Shown: positions 19,294-28,180 of the stretch, piece after piece
Layout of the letters: the number at the start of each line of letters is the position of its first letter
Numbering within the stretch: the stretch's first letter is position 1
NCBI GenBank assembly: GCA_038101125.1
Contig: JAYNVZ010000001.1
Location: 7,397-71,396, forward strand
Source: GCA-2698665 sp038101125
GTDB lineage: Bacteria > Pseudomonadota > Gammaproteobacteria > GCA-002705445 > GCA-002716945
DNA length: 64,000 nucleotides
Direction: 5' to 3'
Made by a program: the position numbers and the translations under genes
The notes under the pieces: generated by a model
Seen by the model: the letters and a program-made list of their open reading frames with translations, nothing else
What the model was told of the DNA's origin: nothing
The model's database searches: none

Positions 19294-19732
19294 AGTTAAA
19301 ATAAAATTACTAGACAAAAAATTAAAAGACAAACCAACTTTTTCGACAAAGGGTTCTGCTGGCTTAGACTTAAGGGCTTCATTAAAATCTGAACTTATCT
19401 TAAAAAGTAATGAAACTGAATTGATACCAACCGGAATATCTATCTATATAGAAAATCAATCATATGCTGGTTTAATACTTCCAAGGTCAGGGCTAGGACA
19501 TAACCATGGTATTGTCTTAGGGAACCTTGTAGGCTTAATTGATTCTGACTACCAAGGCCAGTTATTCGTGTCTTGCTGGAATAGGAGTGATGTTGACTAT
19601 AAAATTGAACCATATGATAGAATAGCTCAACTAATCTTCATAACCATAGATCAGCCTAAACTAAAAGTTGTTGATACATTTGAAAAGTCGATACGAGGCT
19701 CCGATGGCTTTGGCTCATCAGGGAATAAATAA
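19283..19732 (+). CDS. dut: dUTP pyrophosphatase
   Basis: Hydrolyses dUTP to dUMP, keeping uracil out of DNA and feeding dTMP synthesis. The trimeric dUTPase motifs appear in order in 149 residues: AGLDLRA, PRSGLGHNHG, GLIDSDYQG, DRIAQLIF and the glycine-rich C-terminal arm RGSDGFGSSG. Its start lies inside the end of coaBC and its stop is two bases before the next gene. Confidence 0.97.
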   Translation: MLNEVKIKLLDKKLKDKPTFSTKGSAGLDLRASLKSELILKSNETELIPTGISIYIENQSYAGLILPRSGLGHNHGIVLGNLVGLIDSDYQGQLFVSCWNRSDVDYKIEPYDRIAQLIFITIDQPKLKVVDTFEKSIRGSDGFGSSGNK

Positions 19733-19734
19733 TA

Positions 19735-21117
19735 TTGAATATTAATAAAGATATCTTTAGAGCCTATGATATAAGAGGAATATATCCTGATGATCTTAAT
19801 GAGGAGACTTTCTTATTAATTGGCAAAGCATTAGGTAAACAGATAGCAGAACAGTCAGATGATCCTAAAGTCAGCATATGCATGGACGGCAGAATATCAG
19901 GGCCATCACTCAAACAAAGTCTAATTTCTGGTCTTACTTTTATGGGCGTGAACGTTATAGATATTGGGTCTCTTCCAACACCATTATTATATTATTCATT
20001 GAAAAAGTTAAATATTAATAATGGTCTAATGATTACGGGTAGCCATAATCCTTCTAGTTATAATGGCATCAAAATGGTTATAAATAATAAAACATTATTT
20101 GATAACCATATCATTGAGATATATAAATCGATTATTTCTGATGAATTTGAAAAAAATAAGGTTGAAGGTAAATTAATTAAAGATGATGCAGTGCTAGATA
20201 ATTATATTAAAGATATTAAATTCGATATAAATATCAAATCTAAGTTAAAAGTGTCTATAGACTGTGGTAATGGTATAACCGGAGCCATAACAAGAAAAGT
20301 TTTTGATGCACTGAATATCAACTTTGATATTATTTATGAAAATGTAGATGGGAGCTTCCCAAATCATCCTCCTGACCCAACTGACGAAAGAAATCTACTA
20401 GAGCTAAAAAATAATATTATAAAAAATAAATCTGATATCGGTTTTGCATATGATGGTGATGGCGATAGAATATGTGTCGTTACAAAGGATGGTAAAATGA
20501 TATGGCCTGACCAACTATTGATATTATACAGTAGAAGTATTCTAAAGAATTCTCCTGGAAAAAAGATAGTTTATGATATTAAATGCTCAAAACATGTAGA
20601 AAAAGAAATAGTCAAAAACTCAGGTGTTCCTATACTATCAAAAACAGGGCACTCATTTATAAAGAAAGCTATCATAGAAGAGAGTGCATCTATTGGTGGA
20701 GAGATGAGTGGCCATATTTTTTTTGCAGATAGGTGGGGTGGATTTGATGATGGGATATATGCATCTCTTAGACTGTTAGAGATACTATATGAAGAAGGTG
20801 ATAACCTAAAAATATTGAATACTTTACCAAAGTCGATTACAACTCCAGAAATAAATATACCATTTAAGGGGAATAATCATTTTACATTCATGGATTTATT
20901 TGCAAAACTAGCAAAATTCAATAATGCTAGTATTATTGATATTGATGGGATAAAAATTATTTATCCTGACAGCTGGGGGCTCATTAGATGCTCGAATACA
21001 ACATCAAATCTTGTGTTAAGGTTTGAAGCTGATGACATAGATGCAATGTCAAAAATTCAATCTTTAGTGAAAGATGAGATGTTAAAGATAGATAATAAAC
21101 TTGAACTACCGTTTTAA
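19735..21117 (+). CDS. Phosphomannomutase / phosphoglucomutase (AlgC type)
   Basis: Alpha-D-phosphohexomutase that interconverts 1- and 6-phosphates of mannose or glucose for surface polysaccharide precursors. The 460 residues show the phosphoserine loop TGSHNPSSYNG (101-111, Ser103), the metal loop YDGDGDR near 240 and the sugar loop GEMSGHIFF. The start is a TTG at 19735; the N-terminal FRAYDIRGIYPDD matches the family start. The place between dut and argB is that of algC in Pseudomonas. The preferred sugar cannot be decided here. Confidence 0.93.
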   Translation: MNINKDIFRAYDIRGIYPDDLNEETFLLIGKALGKQIAEQSDDPKVSICMDGRISGPSLKQSLISGLTFMGVNVIDIGSLPTPLLYYSLKKLNINNGLMITGSHNPSSYNGIKMVINNKTLFDNHIIEIYKSIISDEFEKNKVEGKLIKDDAVLDNYIKDIKFDINIKSKLKVSIDCGNGITGAITRKVFDALNINFDIIYENVDGSFPNHPPDPTDERNLLELKNNIIKNKSDIGFAYDGDGDRICVVTKDGKMIWPDQLLILYSRSILKNSPGKKIVYDIKCSKHVEKEIVKNSGVPILSKTGHSFIKKAIIEESASIGGEMSGHIFFADRWGGFDDGIYASLRLLEILYEEGDNLKILNTLPKSITTPEINIPFKGNNHFTFMDLFAKLAKFNNASIIDIDGIKIIYPDSWGLIRCSNTTSNLVLRFEADDIDAMSKIQSLVKDEMLKIDNKLELPF

Positions 21118-21122
21118 ATAAA

Positions 21123-22022
21123 ATGACAAAAGAAAAAGTTACATATAGAGATAATGATAATGTTAAACCTAGTACTGCTAAGGTACTCATTGAGGCTTTG
21201 CCATATATCCAACAACTATCTAATAAAGTTATAGTTGTTAAATTTGGTGGAAATGCAATGACGGATGATACATTAAGAAATAATTTTGCAAGAGATATGG
21301 TTCTTCTCAAACAAGTAGGACTACATCCTGTGATTGTCCATGGTGGCGGGCCGCAAATAACATCTTATCTTAAAAAGCTAGGAATTGTATCTGAATTTGC
21401 AAATGGACTAAGAATCACTGATCCTGAATCTGTACATATAATAGAAATGGTTTTAGGTGGTCTTGTTAATAAAGATATAGTCAATTCTATTACGTCGCAT
21501 GGCGGCAAAGCTGTAGGCCTTTCTGGTAAAGATGGTGGTTTAATTAGAGCTAAGAAAGTTATAGGGGAAGGTGAATTTAAGAATATAGATTTTAAAAATA
21601 CTGGAACAGTCCAAAGTATTGATCCAGAGGTAGTAAGCCTATTAGATGGTTCGCCATTTATTCCAGTTATTGCTCCGATCGGAATTGGAGATGATGGTAA
21701 AACATATAATATTAATGCAGACTTAGTTGCTGGTAAAATGGCGCATATTCTTGAAGCTGGTAAGTATCTTATTCTAACAAATACTAGTGGCTTATTAGAT
21801 GAAAAGAATAATCTAATTAAATCAATTAACGCAGATCAAGTCAGGACGCTGATACATAAAGGAGTTATATCTAAAGGCATGCTACCAAAGATAGAGTCTG
21901 CTCTAGAGGCAGTATCATCTGGTGTCGAACACGTTCAAATCATAGATGGAACCGTAGATCATGCAGTCTTATTAGAATTATTCACAGATTCTGGTATAGG
22001 AACGATGATTCGTAGGTCATAG
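21123..22022 (+). CDS. argB: Acetylglutamate kinase
   Basis: Phosphorylates N-acetylglutamate in arginine synthesis. The 299 residues hold KFGGNAM (40-46), VHGGGPQI, GLSGKDGGLI and the NINADLVAGKMA segment of the amino acid kinase fold. The N-terminal extension of about 30 residues before the kinase core is typical of hexameric, arginine-inhibited enzymes, so feedback control is plausible. argH lies elsewhere in the window at 38-39.6 kb. Confidence 0.97.
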   Translation: MTKEKVTYRDNDNVKPSTAKVLIEALPYIQQLSNKVIVVKFGGNAMTDDTLRNNFARDMVLLKQVGLHPVIVHGGGPQITSYLKKLGIVSEFANGLRITDPESVHIIEMVLGGLVNKDIVNSITSHGGKAVGLSGKDGGLIRAKKVIGEGEFKNIDFKNTGTVQSIDPEVVSLLDGSPFIPVIAPIGIGDDGKTYNINADLVAGKMAHILEAGKYLILTNTSGLLDEKNNLIKSINADQVRTLIHKGVISKGMLPKIESALEAVSSGVEHVQIIDGTVDHAVLLELFTDSGIGTMIRRS

Positions 22023-22023
22023 A

Positions 22024-22770
22024 TTGCTAGAGTATATATTTCTATTCTTAGTTTCTATAGTTTCAAATATTTTTTCAGCCTTTTCCGGTGGAGGCGCCGG
22101 CGTTATTCAACTTCCCGCAATCCTGCTACTCTTCGATATTGCATTTATAAATGCATTAACAGTTCATAAAATTGCAACTGTAGCACTTGGCATAGGTGCC
22201 ACTGCTAAATTTGCAACAAAAATTGGTTTTGATAAAACTTTGATCATTCAGTTTTTATTAGTAGGTATTCCAGGAGTGATAATAGGCGCGAATATAATAG
22301 CGTTAACCAATGAAACACTAGCTAGAATATTATTAGGAATATTAATATCATCGATTGGGATATATACAATATTTAAAAAAGAATATGGAGAAGAAAACAG
22401 ATATAACAATAATGGTAACTATAAAGTATTTGGTCTAACGCTAGTATTTATATCAGGAGTACTTAATGGGTCGCTTTCTGCAGGCACAGGGTTATTATTT
22501 ACAATAATATTAATCTCTATTTATAAGATGGATTATAAAAATGCTATTGCATATACACTTATTGTAGTAGGTTTCTTTTATAATTCCGTTGGCGCTATAA
22601 CACTTGGAATGTTAACTGAAATTAACTGGAATATATTGCCAGTTCTATTCATAGGATCGTTGATAGGTGGCTACGTAGGGGCTAGACTATCCCTGTCCAA
22701 GAGTAATCAAACAATAAAGATTATCTATCAGATTGTGACAATATCAGTTGGAATAAGTCTAATATATTAA
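22024..22770 (+). CDS. TauE/SafE-family membrane permease
   Basis: A 248-residue integral membrane protein of seven or eight hydrophobic segments. The N-terminal FSGGGAGVIQLP and a second related glycine-rich stretch (LSAGTGLLF) are the repeated motifs of the TauE/SafE family, whose members move sulfite, sulfoacetate or other small anions. The substrate is unknown. The start is a TTG at 22024, one base after the argB stop, with no in-frame ATG that keeps the first helix. The gene abuts the convergent pyrE stop. Confidence 0.8.
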   Translation: MLEYIFLFLVSIVSNIFSAFSGGGAGVIQLPAILLLFDIAFINALTVHKIATVALGIGATAKFATKIGFDKTLIIQFLLVGIPGVIIGANIIALTNETLARILLGILISSIGIYTIFKKEYGEENRYNNNGNYKVFGLTLVFISGVLNGSLSAGTGLLFTIILISIYKMDYKNAIAYTLIVVGFFYNSVGAITLGMLTEINWNILPVLFIGSLIGGYVGARLSLSKSNQTIKIIYQIVTISVGISLIY

Positions 22771-23409
22771 TTATCTCTTATACTGAGAGATATACTTCTC
22801 CATCTCTGATAAATGAGGAGACAAAGAATTATCAGTTTTAATATAATCGATTATGTCCTCTAACGTTATGATGGAATATACATTTACTGAGTGATCGTCA
22901 TTAAGTTCTTTTGATGCTCGTTCCTCATTGCCAACTTCCATCCTATCAAATGCTACTAATACTGATGATGGTTGTGCATCATTTTTTTTAAGAAGGTTTA
23001 TACTGTCACTTATCGATTTACCCGAAGAAATAACATCATCCACAATTAATGCTTTCCCATTGGGTTTTGTACCTACAAAGATGCCAGACTCTCCATGAGT
23101 TTTTGCTTCTTTACGGTTATGACAATATGGCTTGTTAATATTATGTTTAGTATACAGTGTCTGGCTTATTGATGTTGCTAATGTAATCCCTTTATACGCA
23201 GGGCCGAATAAAAAATCATAATTAAGCGAATTTGTAATTATTGATTCTGAGTAAAAACCAGCAAGGGAACTGAGCAAGTGGCCATCATTACATAATCCTG
23301 TGTTAAAAAAATATGGACTTTCTCTGCCGGAATTTAATGTAAAACTGCCAAAACGTAGTATTTCATGATTTAATGTGAATTCTATAAATTGTTTTTTAAG
23401 GTTGTTCAT
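22771..23409 (-). CDS. pyrE: Orotate phosphoribosyltransferase
   Basis: Transfers ribose phosphate from PRPP to orotate to make OMP in pyrimidine synthesis. The 212 residues contain FNTGLCNDG, GPAYKGI, the mobile loop RKEAKTHGESG and the PRPP motif LIVDDVISSGKS. The gene is divergent from the ExoIII/Crc-family gene with 47 bases between the starts, the pairing seen for pyrE and crc in Pseudomonas. Confidence 0.97.
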   Translation of the reverse strand: MNNLKKQFIEFTLNHEILRFGSFTLNSGRESPYFFNTGLCNDGHLLSSLAGFYSESIITNSLNYDFLFGPAYKGITLATSISQTLYTKHNINKPYCHNRKEAKTHGESGIFVGTKPNGKALIVDDVISSGKSISDSINLLKKNDAQPSSVLVAFDRMEVGNEERASKELNDDHSVNVYSIITLEDIIDYIKTDNSLSPHLSEMEKYISQYKR

Positions 23410-23456
23410 CTCAATTTCTAGTAATATAGATATATTAACATAGAGTATAAAAAAAT

Positions 23457-24224
23457 ATGGTAGTTTTAACGTTAAATGTCTGTGGCATAAGAGCTAGCCA
23501 AAAAAAAGGTCTATTTAAATGGCTCAAGACAATAAAAGCAGACGTTATCTGTTTACAAGAGGTTAGGGCTACAAAAGAACAGATTGACTTTCAAGAATTT
23601 GTATTACCAGGGTATACAAAATATCAGTCCGAAGCAGTAAAGAAAGGATATAGTGGAGTATGTATATATAGCAAAGAAAAGAGTACGAAAGTGAGCAAAA
23701 GCTTTGGGTCTAGAATCTTTTCTGACGAGGGTAGATTTATAGAAATTGAATTATCAAAGATAAGAATGATATCTGTATATTTTCCTTCAGGTTCATCTGG
23801 TGAAAAAAGACAAAATCTCAAATATCAATTTATGGAAAAATTTGAAAAATATATGAAAAAAATAAAAAAAAGTAAAAAGCCGACGATAATCTCTGGTGAT
23901 TGGAATATTGTTCATAAAGAGATTGATATAAAAAATTGGAAATCTAATCAAAAAAATTCTGGCTGTCTTCCTAAAGAAAGGGAGTGGCTTGATAAAGTTT
24001 TTGATAGTTATGGCTTTATTGATGCATTTAGAGTTATAAATAATGAACCTGATAATTACACATGGTGGTCTAATCGTGGAAGAGCATGGGATAATAATGT
24101 AGGATGGCGCATAGATTATCAAGTTATTTCACCACATGATACTGTAAAACCAATAAATGCAAAAATATATAAAAAGAAAAGATTCTCTGATCATTCTCCA
24201 TTGATCATGGAGTATAAACTGTAA
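23457..24224 (+). CDS. Exonuclease III family protein (Crc-position paralogue with catalytic residues intact)
   Basis: A 255-residue endonuclease/exonuclease/phosphatase-fold protein. The metal and catalytic motifs are complete: LNVCGI at the N-terminus, CLQEVRA with the metal Glu, SGDWNIVH (Asp and Asn) and FSDHSPL at the C-terminus (Asp-His). The place next to pyrE is that of Pseudomonas crc, the catabolite repression protein. As I recall, Crc has lost several of these residues, whereas this copy has not. I therefore expect AP endonuclease or 3'-5' exonuclease activity. A second family member, xthA, is at 42.9-43.7 kb. Confidence 0.88.
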   Translation: MVVLTLNVCGIRASQKKGLFKWLKTIKADVICLQEVRATKEQIDFQEFVLPGYTKYQSEAVKKGYSGVCIYSKEKSTKVSKSFGSRIFSDEGRFIEIELSKIRMISVYFPSGSSGEKRQNLKYQFMEKFEKYMKKIKKSKKPTIISGDWNIVHKEIDIKNWKSNQKNSGCLPKEREWLDKVFDSYGFIDAFRVINNEPDNYTWWSNRGRAWDNNVGWRIDYQVISPHDTVKPINAKIYKKKRFSDHSPLIMEYKL

Positions 24225-24225
24225 A

Positions 24226-25464
24226 ATGATAAAGGACATAATCTCTTCCGTTAATCCATATCTCGAAAAGAAAATGCTCATTACTCTTTCGATGGGTTTT
24301 GTTTCTGGAGTTCCCTTATTACTAACTATTACTCTGTTACAAGCTTGGTTGACCGATGAAGGTGTTTCTAAGTCTACTATAGGCTTATTTGCATTAGTTG
24401 GACTTCCATATTCACTAAAATTTTTATGGGCACCAATTTTTGATCATATTACATTATCAAAATTAGGCAGAAGGAGAAGCTGGTTAATAGTGACACAGAT
24501 TTTGTTAATCATAACTATTGTTTCGTTAGGTATGACTAATCCATCAATGAATGCAATGAATGTAGCTATATTGGCCACTCTAGTTGCTTTTTCGTCTGCA
24601 TCACAAGATATAGTAATAGACGCTTATAGGAGAGAATCTTTGACCGACAAAGAACAAACAATAGGCGCATCATCTTATGTGCTTGGCTATAGGATTGGGG
24701 CATTAGCTGCGGGCGCAGGTGGTTTAATTTTAGCTGACTATTTATCATATCAAATGGTATATATGTTTATGTCATTAGTGATGTTTTATGGTTTGTTCAT
24801 TACTATCATCGCTGAAGAACCAAAACATAATAATCAACCTTCTAGTTTTTTCGCCGCAGTTTATAATCCATTTATAGAGTTTTTTAATAGACATGTTTCC
24901 TTGTCAGTGCCTGTATTGATTTTGTTATTCATTCTTTTATATAAAATTGGAGATACTATGGCCCATTCCTTAAGTACTAATTTTTATTTAGATATTGGCT
25001 TCACAAAAACTGAAATAGGCACTGTTGTAAAATTCTTTGGGTTGGTGGCAACCCTAGTTGGAGCTTTTGTAGGCGGATTAATATCATTAAGAATAGGTTT
25101 ATACAAATCATTGATAATATTTGGAATATTCCAAGCTATAGCGACTCTAGGATTTTCTATACTTGCGTATATAGGCTCTAATATATATCTACTCATGACT
25201 GTAATATCTCTAGAAAATTTAGCTGCAGGCATGGGATATACTGCATATTTAGCTTTTATAGCAAATATGACCAATAAAAGGTTTACCGCAACACAATTTG
25301 CGCTTATGACGGCACTTATGTCATTGCCTAGAACACTTTTTTCTGGCTCTTCTGGGTTCTTGGTTGAATTATTAGATTGGGAGATATATTTTATTTTCTG
25401 TTCACTTATTGCATTTCCTGCTTTAATAATACTAATGAAATTAAGAAGGAGCTTAAAGATATGA
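24226..25464 (+). CDS. ampG: AmpG-like muropeptide permease (MFS)
   Basis: A 412-residue major facilitator protein with about 12 hydrophobic helices. Features seen in AmpG include the early GVPLLLTITLLQAWL helix, the KFLWAPIFD loop, the long SSASQDIVIDAYRRE motif and the LENLAAGMGYTAYLAF segment. AmpG imports anhydromuropeptides for cell-wall recycling. It starts one base after the ExoIII stop and overlaps rraA by 4 bases (ATGA), so it likely forms an operon with rraA and ccmAB. Confidence 0.87.
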   Translation: MIKDIISSVNPYLEKKMLITLSMGFVSGVPLLLTITLLQAWLTDEGVSKSTIGLFALVGLPYSLKFLWAPIFDHITLSKLGRRRSWLIVTQILLIITIVSLGMTNPSMNAMNVAILATLVAFSSASQDIVIDAYRRESLTDKEQTIGASSYVLGYRIGALAAGAGGLILADYLSYQMVYMFMSLVMFYGLFITIIAEEPKHNNQPSSFFAAVYNPFIEFFNRHVSLSVPVLILLFILLYKIGDTMAHSLSTNFYLDIGFTKTEIGTVVKFFGLVATLVGAFVGGLISLRIGLYKSLIIFGIFQAIATLGFSILAYIGSNIYLLMTVISLENLAAGMGYTAYLAFIANMTNKRFTATQFALMTALMSLPRTLFSGSSGFLVELLDWEIYFIFCSLIAFPALIILMKLRRSLKI

Positions 25465-26015
25465 TAAGTTTTACTACTGCTGACCTTTGTGATGATAATA
25501 CAAGTATACAAATAGCAAAACCAATTTTTAAACTATTTGGCGAAAATAAAAATTTTTACGGAAGAATAAGGACTGTATCAGTTTTAGATGATAACTCTTA
25601 TGTAAAAAAATTAGTCGAAGAAAAAGTTAATGGAGATGTTATGGTAGTAGATGGCAAAGGTTCAACAAAATGCGCCCTTCTAGGTGATAACTTAGCTAGA
25701 ATTGCTTGTAGCAACGGATGGTCAGGATTTATTATCAATGGATGTATTAGAGATTCAGAAATAATTAATAGAATCAGTATAGGTATCAAAGCAATCAGTA
25801 CCATGCCTATAAAAAGTGAAAAAAAAGATGTAGGTGAATATGGTAAGCCATTAAATTTTGCAGATGTCATATTTACTGATGGAGATTATGTTTATTCAGA
25901 TCCAGATGGAATTATAATATCAAAGAGTCAATTAATTAATGAGACAGACGCCCCTTCAGATAACAACTTGCCTTACATTCATGTAACATATGTCAAAAAA
26001 ATGAGTCATGAATAA
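25461..26015 (+). CDS. rraA: RraA-family protein (ribonuclease E activity regulator A)
   Basis: RraA binds RNase E and modulates mRNA decay. I start at ATG 25461, which overlaps the ampG stop as ATGA and begins FTTADLCDDN as in RraA; a longer open frame upstream lies inside ampG. The 184 residues contain VVDGKGSTKCALLGDNLA, GFIINGCIRD and YGKPLNFADV, with a tail about 20 residues longer than E. coli RraA. Some relatives are aldolases, but the N-terminus and size fit RraA. It overlaps ccmA by 8 bases. Confidence 0.9.
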   Translation: MISFTTADLCDDNTSIQIAKPIFKLFGENKNFYGRIRTVSVLDDNSYVKKLVEEKVNGDVMVVDGKGSTKCALLGDNLARIACSNGWSGFIINGCIRDSEIINRISIGIKAISTMPIKSEKKDVGEYGKPLNFADVIFTDGDYVYSDPDGIIISKSQLINETDAPSDNNLPYIHVTYVKKMSHE

Positions 26016-26604
26016 TCTACTAATACAATTAAAAAATATAAGCCTATCAAGAAATAATAAATCTATTATAAGAGATATGTCATTAGATATTAATTCGTCC
26101 ACTGTTTTAAATATATATGGTCATAATGGGAGCGGGAAGACAACACTATTAAAAATAATTACAGGAATTACAGAGCCAACGAGTGGAAAGATTATTAATA
26201 ACATTGATCAATATGGTTCTTTTGCCTATATAGGGCATAAGCATGGTATCAAGAATAATTTAACATTGAATGAAAATTTGTTATATGGGGGTATCGAATA
26301 TTCTTATGATCAGAACATGATAGATAAAGTGATTGATACATACAATATGGGCAAATATAAAAACTACTTGGTTAAAAATCTATCACATGGTCAACAAAAA
26401 AAGATTTCACTAATGAAAGCAAATATTTCCTCTTCACGAATCTGGGTTATAGATGAGCCTTACAGTGCACTAGACAAAGATTCAGTATGTATAGTCGATC
26501 AAAGTATTTGTGACCATGTAAAAAGCGAAGGAGCTGTTATTATGTCTAATCATGAATTGATTAAGAATAAGCCATTTAATATCAATAATATAGAAATTAA
26601 CTAA
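26008..26604 (+). CDS. ccmA: Haem exporter ATP-binding protein CcmA
   Basis: ATPase of the CcmABCD system that releases holo-CcmE during cytochrome c maturation. The 198 residues show Walker A GHNGSGKTT (38-46), the signature LSHGQQKK and Walker B WVIDEPYSALD. The FAYIGHKHGIKNNLT stretch is typical of CcmA. It overlaps ccmB by one base (TAATG). The ccmEFGH genes do not follow, unlike the usual operon. Confidence 0.95.
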   Translation: MNNLLIQLKNISLSRNNKSIIRDMSLDINSSTVLNIYGHNGSGKTTLLKIITGITEPTSGKIINNIDQYGSFAYIGHKHGIKNNLTLNENLLYGGIEYSYDQNMIDKVIDTYNMGKYKNYLVKNLSHGQQKKISLMKANISSSRIWVIDEPYSALDKDSVCIVDQSICDHVKSEGAVIMSNHELIKNKPFNINNIEIN

Positions 26605-27272
26605 TGAATAGTTTTTTAAAAAATATTAAAAAAGAATTTTTAATAGCTAGCAGGGCTGGGTTAGAAGTATTGATGCCGATAATATATCTTTTTATCATAA
26701 TGGTATTTTTTAATATATCTATTAGCTATGTAGAAAAAGATATCGTTGTTGAGCTTATACCATTGATGGTTTGGATATCTTGTCTTTTAATATGTGTTTT
26801 AAATTTAGAAACAATATTTAAGGATGATTATGATGATGGCACCCTTGATATGTTTGTCATAAATGATAGATATATTGAGAGAGATATTATGGCTAAAGTG
26901 ATCTCCCACTGGACACTATCAAATTTACCTGTAGTAATTATTGCACCCGTGCTGTCTTTAATTCTTGGTCTTGATATAAAAACCACATATATTCTATTTA
27001 TAACTCTTTTAATTGGAACGCCTACAATGAGTTTAATTGGTTCTATAGCTGCAGCATTAACATTGAGTTTAAAAAAAAATAAGATTTTAATCTCTATAAT
27101 TGTTTTACCAATGTATATACCTATATTAATATTTGGGACAAGTGCTGTGAATAACTCATATTTTGAAATTGGTTATGAATCAGAAATACTGATGATGATA
27201 ATAATATTTTTAATATTTTTATTAGTATCACCTATTGCATGTAGCAAGGCTTTGAAAATAAGCCTAGATTGA
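26604..27272 (+). CDS. ccmB: Haem exporter permease CcmB
   Basis: Inner-membrane partner of CcmA. The 222 residues carry six hydrophobic segments, and the conserved FKDDYDDGTLDMF and KVISHWTLSNLPVVI stretches of CcmB are clear. The end runs 9 bases into the convergent ccmC gene, so no room is left for a terminator. Confidence 0.94.
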   Translation: MNSFLKNIKKEFLIASRAGLEVLMPIIYLFIIMVFFNISISYVEKDIVVELIPLMVWISCLLICVLNLETIFKDDYDDGTLDMFVINDRYIERDIMAKVISHWTLSNLPVVIIAPVLSLILGLDIKTTYILFITLLIGTPTMSLIGSIAAALTLSLKKNKILISIIVLPMYIPILIFGTSAVNNSYFEIGYESEILMMIIIFLIFLLVSPIACSKALKISLD

Positions 27273-27989
27273 TTTTATCCACTTTGTTGATTTTTCTCTT
27301 TCCATCAGCTCGTTTCTAGATGAGGACAATACTGCCGCAAGTAAATATGAAGTGAAGCCGATGGTTGTGTAAATAAGCGGATATAACATTTCACTTGCTA
27401 TTGATGGTGTGCTGAATTTCATTACACTTGGACCTTGATGTAAGGTATTCCACCATTCAACGGAAAAATGTATTATTGGTATATTAATAAAACCCACAAT
27501 AGCAAGTATGTTTGCTGCCTTGGCACCCTTTCTGTAATCATCAAATGAATAGTATAGAAAAATAATAGACAAATAAATAAACAATAAAATTAACTCTGAT
27601 GTTAACCGTGCATCCCATACCCACCATGTTCCCCACATTGGTTTACCCCAGATTGCACCAGTAACTAGTGCCAAGAATGTAAATAAAGCTCCATTCTTAG
27701 CTGACGCGATTGTAAGTATTTCAAAAACTTTAATTTTATAGACCAAAGTGATAATAGAACAAAAAAAGACAGCTGAATATGCAAAAAGGGATAGCCAAGC
27801 ACTAGGAACATGAACATATATAATCCTAAATGCATCACCCTGCTGATAATCCTGAGGAGCAACGAATAGACCTAAATATAATCCATATGTAATGAAAATG
27901 ACTGAAGCAAAAAAAGCCCAGGGTATTATTTTTGATGAAAAATAATAAAAGTTTCTAGGGGATATATTTTCAAATAGTTTTCTAAACAT
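27264..27989 (-). CDS. ccmC: Haem transporter CcmC, inverted relative to ccmAB
   Basis: Handles haem in the periplasmic face and passes it to CcmE. The 241 residues hold six membrane helices, the tryptophan-rich WWD motif WGTWWVWDARLT (119-130) and two likely axial histidines (His60 in YVHVPSAW, and the one in NIPIIHFSVEWW). In most gammaproteobacteria ccmC directly follows ccmB on the same strand with ccmD after it. Here ccmC faces ccmB tail to tail, and no small ccmD-like frame follows it. Confidence 0.95.
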   Translation of the reverse strand: MFRKLFENISPRNFYYFSSKIIPWAFFASVIFITYGLYLGLFVAPQDYQQGDAFRIIYVHVPSAWLSLFAYSAVFFCSIITLVYKIKVFEILTIASAKNGALFTFLALVTGAIWGKPMWGTWWVWDARLTSELILLFIYLSIIFLYYSFDDYRKGAKAANILAIVGFINIPIIHFSVEWWNTLHQGPSVMKFSTPSIASEMLYPLIYTTIGFTSYLLAAVLSSSRNELMEREKSTKWIKSI

Positions 27990-28036
27990 AGCTCATCTAT
28001 AGTGATTTATGATACCATAAGTATAACTTAAAACTA

Positions 28037-28180
28037 ATGAAAGACACACCAGATAAAAAACTATTAAAAGAATACGAATGTTCCCTTATTACTTGGAATA
28101 AAGGGCGTCACGGAAAATATAAAATTCTAAAGAAGAGAAATAAAAAGGCATTTAATTTGTCAATTTCCTCTCGAAAATAA
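28037..28180 (+). CDS. Possible small basic protein, 47 residues
   Basis: A short open frame from ATG 28037 in the gap between ccmC and cysQ. It is lysine-rich with one cysteine (YECSLITW), a GRHGKYK stretch and no membrane segment. There is no clear ribosome binding site, and the last 29 bases overlap the cysQ end on the other strand. I do not recognise it. It may be a real small gene or chance, as it is the only frame filling this 160-base spacer. Confidence 0.3.
   Translation: MKDTPDKKLLKEYECSLITWNKGRHGKYKILKKRNKKAFNLSISSRK

Noticed and set aside
22772..22792. Inverted repeat TATCTCT / AGAGATA at the TauE-type gene and pyrE junction
   Set aside because: Seven weak pairs without a T-run and within the pyrE coding end; not supported as a terminator.
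27274..27282. DnaA-box-like TTATCCACT at the ccmB/ccmC junction
   Set aside because: One mismatch, isolated, and inside coding sequence far from the origin cluster.
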